A DNA stretch of 64,000 bases, taken from positions 19,114,061 to 19,178,060 of the forward strand of contig NC_089830.1 of the NCBI RefSeq assembly GCF_035046505.1, written 5' to 3'. A model generated the notes under the pieces. That model was not told the origin of the DNA. It searched no databases and saw only the letters and a program-made list of their open reading frames with translations. Every line of letters starts with the position of its first letter. The stretch's first letter is position 1. The position numbers and the translations under genes are program-made. Source of the stretch: Tiliqua scincoides. Lineage: Eukaryota > Chordata > Lepidosauria > Squamata > Scincidae. This document shows positions 60,401 to 64,000 of this stretch, piece by piece.

Positions 60401-63400
60401 CCCGTTCAACTGAATGTGACCAGAGCTGTGCTCCAGTTGTGTCTGGAGCGTGTTCTGAGGGCCAGAGAGGCCATGCGCCTCCCCTCAGAATGCCCTCTAA
60501 AGGTCTAAAAACATCACTTCCTTGTTTTCCTGGAAAACCAGAAGTGACTTTCTGGGTCATCTTCAGGTCTTCGGCTTTCTAATTAAATTTTATATTTAAA
60601 ATTTATTTATTTTTCCGGCCATCGACACCATGCCAGTCTGGCCTAAAAGTTTAGAGACCCTTGTTCTGAACTGAACAGGATGCATGCCCATCATAAAAAT
60701 AATCTTTCAAGTCTTTCAAATGGACATGGTCATCTATGACCCAGAAATACCCAGAATGTGCCTACAGATTACAGCACCAGAGTCCCTGCCCCCATTCTCC
60801 AGGACCAGGGCAGCTGGCCATAGTAGATAGATCTAAAGACATTTAAGGGAGCAGTTTGCTCCTGCTCAAATTTTGATAGGAAGTACCATATATTCAATCA
60901 ACACCAACTTCTTGTCTCCTCTTTCTAACCTCCTGCCTCAGGGCTGAACAAGTAACCCCGGGACTGATTCCTGATGCTTCCCCTCTAGATTTTGATTCTG
61001 CAAAATCTAGTGGCAGTGCTCCTTGTTCGAGATTCAAGATTATTTCCAAGTAGAAGCTGTGTCTTTTTCAGCTCCTTACTAGAACAGCGTTTCAGGTTTA
61101 GCCAAGCATGCAGATCTGACTCACCACAGAAATTTACAAGCTCATAAGTAGGTTTCCTGCTCATGCTCAGCTGAACATGTTCCAATGTATAGTGTTCTTT
61201 GTCATATTTCTTATTACCCAATTTTACTCATTACATTTCAGTGGCATCGTCACACTATCTTCAGAAAGCTCAGTGGAGCTTACACAAGACTCCGCCATCC
61301 AGGCACTGATTTTGTCTCATTTGATTTCCAGATTCTTGTATTCACTGTATCCAAGAATTAGTAGGTCAAGGGTTTTACACGTCGACTAGACCAGGGATCT
61401 CCAAACTTTTTGGCCAGAGGGCCTCATCAAATACCTGGCACGGTGTTGAGGGCCGGAAAAGAAATTTAAATATAAAATTTATATAAATTAGAGATAGAAC
61501 TTAGATGAGTGAATAAATGAATGAATGGGCTCATTCTTTCAACCTCTCTGGCCCTTAGAACACCCTCCAGACACAACCAGAGCATAGTTCCTGTCATGTT
61601 CGGCCAAGTGGGCTAGAGGCTTTCAGGGGACAAGAGGCTGGTTGCGGGCCAGATAAAGGCTTGCCGCGGGCCGCATCTGGCCCCCAGGGTGGGGGTTTGG
61701 AGATCCCTGGACTAGACCAAGGATAGCAGATAGCACTGGGTTTCTAGATGCTAGCTACTTAAACAATATACTCTGCAGGATGTGTATTAAATATACTCAC
61801 CTGTATAGACTCAAACAGTCTTAACAATGGTTCACATTGCTCTTCACTTTCAGGCACAGAAACCAGTAGTTCAAAACAGCTCCTGAAATAAAAAGGACCC
61901 CAATGACAAAATGACATTTCCTGTGGAATCATGTTGTCCCTTCTGACTCTTTATGCCAAGAGAAGGTACACACAAAGTAGACACCCAGCTATGGTCATAG
62001 CCAACCAGCTAAGCCAGTGGTTCCCAAACTGTGCACCACAGCACAGGAGCACCACAGAATGCCCCCAGCAGTGTCTTCTTGCTAGCTCTCCCAGGCATTG
62101 CCATCTTGAAGAACATGTCATTCAAGATGGCGGCACCCAGAAAAGTTTGGTGATGACATTGCCACAGCAGTATGCCATGACCATGGTAAGTTTGGGAACT
62201 ACTGGGCTAAGCAACTGCTGCTCACCGTGAGAAAAATCCAGGCAGACATCCAGTTAACAATATCTGGATGTTAACATTACAGTACGACACGGAAGTATGG
62301 TTAGCTAAACCTCAGCAGCTGCTGAGGCAAGTCACTGCTGAAACTCAGAGTGTTCCGTTTTCCCCCAATCACTGACTCTGATCAAAAAGTGACTATGGAT
62401 GACAAATATTGGCTGGGAGTAACAGCTATTTTTAAGGCTTATAAATCTACAAAAGGGTGCAGGGGGAAGCAGAACGTGTGCCATTAACAACTGGGTGATA
62501 ATGGTCATTCCACCACAAATTAGTTTCACTTGCATTCCAGCCTTCCTCCAAGGATGTTAGGCCAGTACATGTGGGGACATCCTGCTTTCCCCTCTCACAA
62601 CCATATGAAGTACATTAGATTGAGAGACTGGTCTAAGGTCATTGCCTCTGCAATCCAGATTGTGGCTCAGCAATAGCAGCATCTGCTTTGTACGCAGTAG
62701 GACCCAGGTTTGATAAATGTAGGGTCTGACACCCTAGAGAACCATTGCTATCCAGTGCAGAGAGTACTGAGCTAAATAAACAAATGATCTTACTCAGTAT
62801 AACAGAGCTTCCTATGTCAACCACTATACTATGCTGGCTCTCAGGTTTCTTAAATTTAAGAATCAAGGGGAGATCCGTGAAAATTTCACAGCACTGGAGG
62901 GAGAAGCTGGGCCCATACAAAGTGCATCTACTGAGACTTTCTCCTACCCTATCTTCTAGAACAGGATTTCTCAAACTTTGAGGGAGCTTTACTCCCGCAG
63001 TAAGTTCCTGTGTGGGAGGGGCTAGGGCAGCAACGCGATCCCCAGGATCGCGTTGCAAAGGGGGGGCAGGGGGGTACTCGTGCCTTACTTTACATGATGC
63101 TGGGCTGCAGCAGGCTGCAGGAGGTGCAGGCAGCCCTTCACAGCGCTCCCCGATGCTTGGAACCTGCAAAAGAAGCAGGCACAAAGCACCTCCTGCAAAA
63201 CAGAAGTGTTTTGCGCCCACTTCTTTTGCAGGTTCCAAGCGTCGGGGAGCGCGGTGCACAGCTGCCTGCACCTCCTGCAGCCCAGCATTATGCAAAGTAG
63301 GGCACAAACACCCCCTAGCAACGTGATCCTCCCCTTCCCCTGCCTCCCTCCCCTTCCCCTGCCCCTTAAAGGGACGGGGAAGTGTTACACGAACTGGTGG

Positions 63401-63730
63401 GTTGCGACCCACCAGTTTGAGAACCACTGTTCTAGAAGATACAGAAGAAACCCATATTGCCAATATAGGGAATAAGGACATCAGGAAGATATCAGTCTGT
63501 TAAAGACAATGGGCTGCAAGGGCAACAGAGCAACACATCTTCTCAATTCAACATTGTGCTTCAAAATGTACTCACAGCACTAGCCTGCCAAGTACCAGAG
63601 GAACTTCTTCACATTCGGTAGTCAAGTAAGGTCGGGCACTGGCAAAGCTTTGGATAGCGACTCGATACACTTCCAGGAGAGGCAATGAGTGCTCCGAAGC
63701 ACCCCGGTTGCTGGCATATTGTAGCAGTGC
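49535..63730 (-). CDS. RLF: RLF zinc finger protein (exons 2-8; exon 1 outside window)
   Basis: RLF is a large nuclear C2H2 zinc-finger protein, first known from L-MYC fusions and later implicated in epigenetic regulation of gene expression. Coding exons in transcription order: 63576-63730, 61801-61882, 59310-59442, 56999-57201, 56262-56398, 54943-55084, 49535-54217. They total 5535 bp, 1844 residues plus stop, with all phases joining; human RLF is 1914 residues including exon 1. The N-terminal half-exons encode a helical region (ALLQYASNRGASEHSLPLLE, FLQMRIKHLMKTNRIPQAAS, ELTLFWSKLQRRIDSSLDSF). The last exon has about 15 C2H2 fingers, long acidic linkers and the conserved C-terminus ALTDCGDHALKQLHYLRPVV, ending DQLCVGSS as in human. 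ZNF292 is the closest paralogue, but the C-terminus and exon pattern point to RLF. The gene appears intact. Confidence 0.96.
54376..54413. repeat. (CA)n microsatellite
   Basis: A perfect CA dinucleotide run preceded by ATATATA, about 160 bp from the RLF last-exon acceptor. Confidence 0.95.
54428..54541. mobile_element. Family-B element with snap-back terminal duplication
   Basis: A reverse-oriented copy ending GGTTACGACTGCAGCCTTA. Its other terminus is duplicated in inverted form: TAGGGCACAATCCTAACCA (54428-54446) pairs perfectly with TGGTTAGGATTGTGCCCTA (54464-54482). Confidence 0.85.
54943..55084 (-). CDS. RLF: RLF exon 7
   Basis: 142 bp, acceptor TTCTCTGTAG, donor GTATGT. It encodes ELTLFWSKLQRRIDSSLDSF, LERCRQFGIIARTLQHLFFL and IRVIQAE, nearly identical to human. 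Confidence 0.97.
55286..55480. mobile_element. Family-A TIR element
   Basis: Ends TAGGGGCCCAATCCTATCCA and GCTGAATAGGATTGGGCC. The interior has a G-run near 55359 and GGAATGTTTATTCCC at the centre. It lies in an RLF intron. Confidence 0.85.
55536..55928. mobile_element. hAT-type element, 393 bp, perfect TSD
   Basis: Ends CAGAGGTTCTCAGAC...GTTTGAGAACCACTG, flanked by a perfect duplication AGGTACAG. It lies in the RLF intron between the exons at 54943 and 56262. Confidence 0.9.
56262..56398 (-). CDS. RLF: RLF exon 6
   Basis: 137 bp, acceptor TTTTGAAAG (poor pyrimidine tract), donor GTAAGT. It encodes IAKVDCREVLDMICNLEAEG and QDSTAFILCTTYLTQQLQTA to CS(W). No ATG-initiated reading frame covers it, so it is easily missed. 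It matches human IAKVDCKEVLDIICNLESEG. Confidence 0.95.
56999..57201 (-). CDS. RLF: RLF exon 5
   Basis: 203 bp, acceptor CTTCTCTAG, donor GTAGGT. It encodes (V)NTLIRREGPAFLQMRIKHL, MKTNRIPQAASLSKLCKDSA and AYITCLCSMPPNEESIKE. Confidence 0.96.
57321..57880 (+). mobile_element. tRNA-derived SINE split by an hAT insertion
   Basis: The head 57321-57424 has an A-box-like GGTTTAATGGGAGAGCAC and a B-box-like AAGGTCCTGGGTTGAGCC. After the hAT at 57425-57796 and a repeat of CTCTACTT, the tail continues with GATGGACCAATGATCTGACT and GGCAGTTTCCTATG. The tail resembles an L2/CR1-type LINE end. Confidence 0.7.
57425..57796. mobile_element. hAT-type element, 372 bp, inserted into a tRNA-derived SINE
   Basis: Ends CAGGGGTACTCAATAGG...GTGTGAGCACCCCTG, flanked by a perfect duplication CTCTACTT. 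It carries a family-B MITE inside (near 57530-57660) and splits a SINE, so three layers of insertion can be read. Confidence 0.9.
57920..58009. mobile_element. Family-B short TIR element
   Basis: Starts GGCTGCAATCCTAACCACAC and ends TGGTTAGGATTGTGCCC. It is close to the family consensus, with interior GAGAGTAAGCCCCACTGAAT. Confidence 0.87.
59310..59442 (-). CDS. RLF: RLF exon 4
   Basis: 133 bp, acceptor CTGTATAG, donor GTAAGA. It encodes DSHTALLKFGDNSLEVLTDI and TKEGVWKNPVLVKILSQQSV, close to human. Confidence 0.95.
59514..59736. mobile_element. hAT-type MITE, about 223 bp (diverged)
   Basis: Starts CAGTGATTTTCAACC and ends near GTGGTTGAAAAATG. The interior (GGCACACC, TGCTGCTGGTGGGAGGTTCA) matches the reverse of the copy at 40525. 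The target duplication is not clear. Confidence 0.6.
60308..60663. mobile_element. hAT-type element, TCTCCAAAC family, 356 bp, reverse orientation
   Basis: Starts CAGGAGTCTCCAAAGC and ends GTTTAGAGACCCTTG, flanked by TTCAGGAC and TTCTGAAC (6 of 8). The interior is the reverse complement of the 18167 and 61392 copies. Confidence 0.8.
61392..61709. mobile_element. hAT-type element, TCTCCAAAC family, 318 bp, perfect TSD
   Basis: Ends CAGGGATCTCCAAAC...GTTTGGAGATCCCTG, flanked by a perfect duplication GACTAGAC. It is the best preserved of three copies in the window. It lies in the RLF intron next to the exon at 61801. Confidence 0.93.
61801..61882 (-). CDS. RLF: RLF exon 3
   Basis: 82 bp, acceptor ATTTCAG, donor GTGAGT. 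It encodes (L)SCFELLVSVPESEEQCEPL and LRLFESIQ. Human has SCFELLLSVSESELPCEVWL here, so the second half is diverged. Confidence 0.93.
62015..62204. mobile_element. hAT-type MITE, 190 bp
   Basis: Ends CAGTGGTTCCCAAAC...GTTTGGGAACTACTG, flanked by AGCTAAGC and GGCTAAGC (7 of 8). Confidence 0.88.
62661..62818 (+). mobile_element. tRNA-derived SINE, same family as 57321
   Basis: Head GTGGCTCAGCAATAGCAGCA and GACCCAGGTTTGATAAATGT (A and B box positions), middle GAGAACCATTGCTATCCAGT, tail CAAATGATCTTACTCAGTAT then CAGAGCTTCCTATGTC. It lies in RLF intron 2. Confidence 0.65.
62962..63429. mobile_element. hAT-type element, 468 bp, perfect TSD, palindromic interior
   Basis: Ends CAGGATTTCTCAAAC...GTTTGAGAACCACTG, flanked by a perfect duplication TTCTAGAA. 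The interior is itself a large inverted repeat: GCGCTCCCCGATGCTTGGAA on the left answers TTCCAAGCGTCGGGGAGCGC on the right, near 63141-63252. It lies in RLF intron 2, close to exon 2. Confidence 0.9.
63576..63730 (-). CDS. RLF: RLF exon 2
   Basis: 155 bp, acceptor GTCTTCTAG, donor GTGAGT. It encodes ALLQYASNRGASEHSLPLLE, then EVYRVAIQSFASARPYLTTE to GRLV plus two bases of the Leu codon completed in exon 3. It matches human TLLQYASNKNASEHIVYLLE. Confidence 0.95.
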
Positions 63731-63894
63731 CTAGAAGACGAATAAATGTAGCAAAACTTAGTATTTAATAATTTAAAAACAAAAAGAACAAACCTTTCTA
63801 ATTTGAGTTATAATTATATGCGGAGGAAATTCAACCATGACTGTCTCAAAGACAAATGAAGAAATGGCAATTTATCACTGACCTCTTTGAGTAC

Positions 63895-63924
63895 ACACAC
63901 GTACACACACACACACACACACAC
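63895..63924. repeat. (CA)n microsatellite
   Basis: ACACACACGT then a pure CA run, 170 bp upstream (minus-strand sense) of the RLF exon at 63576-63730. Confidence 0.95.
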
Positions 63925-64000
63925 CCTTAAGCCAAATTGCAAATACTAATTACTGAGATTAATGGACCCTTGAGAACAGAGTGCCTGAAAGCCATTACAG

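Noticed and set aside
62639-63481. 280-codon minus-strand frame
   Set aside because: It spans a SINE and an hAT element with a palindromic interior; not a gene.

Overview
The window is a piece of vertebrate nuclear DNA, most likely from a squamate reptile (lizard). Three protein genes are recognisable by exon-by-exon comparison with remembered human proteins: KDM1A (LSD1), ZMPSTE24 (FACE-1) and RLF. All lie on the minus strand, so transcription runs from high to low coordinates. The squamate call is inference. It rests on the repeats: very many short terminal-inverted-repeat DNA elements, hAT-type elements with 8-bp target duplications, CR1-like LINE 3' ends, tRNA-derived SINEs and a 5S-rRNA-derived SINE.

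Layout: 1-23,080 holds the 5' part of KDM1A (exons 3, 2 and 1 in plus order; the rest lies left of base 1) with its CpG-island promoter. 23,080-25,870 is intergenic and dominated by a 1.2-kb A+T-rich tandem array. 25,870-42,270 is the complete ZMPSTE24 gene: ten coding exons, 472 codons plus stop, every junction in phase. 42,270-49,100 is intergenic: a 120-bp minisatellite, CR1 remnants and the putative RLF 3' UTR. 49,535-63,730 holds RLF exons 2-8 (human numbering), including one uninterrupted 4.68-kb last exon with about 15 C2H2 zinc fingers; exon 1 is beyond base 64,000.

The three genes do not form a pathway. KDM1A is a nuclear histone demethylase, ZMPSTE24 an ER/inner-nuclear-membrane CAAX and prelamin A protease, and RLF a nuclear zinc-finger regulator. 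RLF and ZMPSTE24 are near neighbours in human (1p34); KDM1A is at 1p36 there, so its position here marks a different gene order.

The most interesting non-genic content is a possible LINE/SINE partnership: a 5S-rRNA-headed SINE in ZMPSTE24 intron 6 ends in the same roughly 32-nt, hairpin-forming tail as two LINE fragments 10 kb away. Other points are tandem arrays on both sides of the ZMPSTE24 CpG island, an array abutting the KDM1A exon 1 splice donor, a long foldback element beside ZMPSTE24 exon 3, and many nested hAT insertions with readable target duplications. I found no operons, CRISPR arrays or other prokaryotic features, and no wholly new system that the sequence alone would prove.
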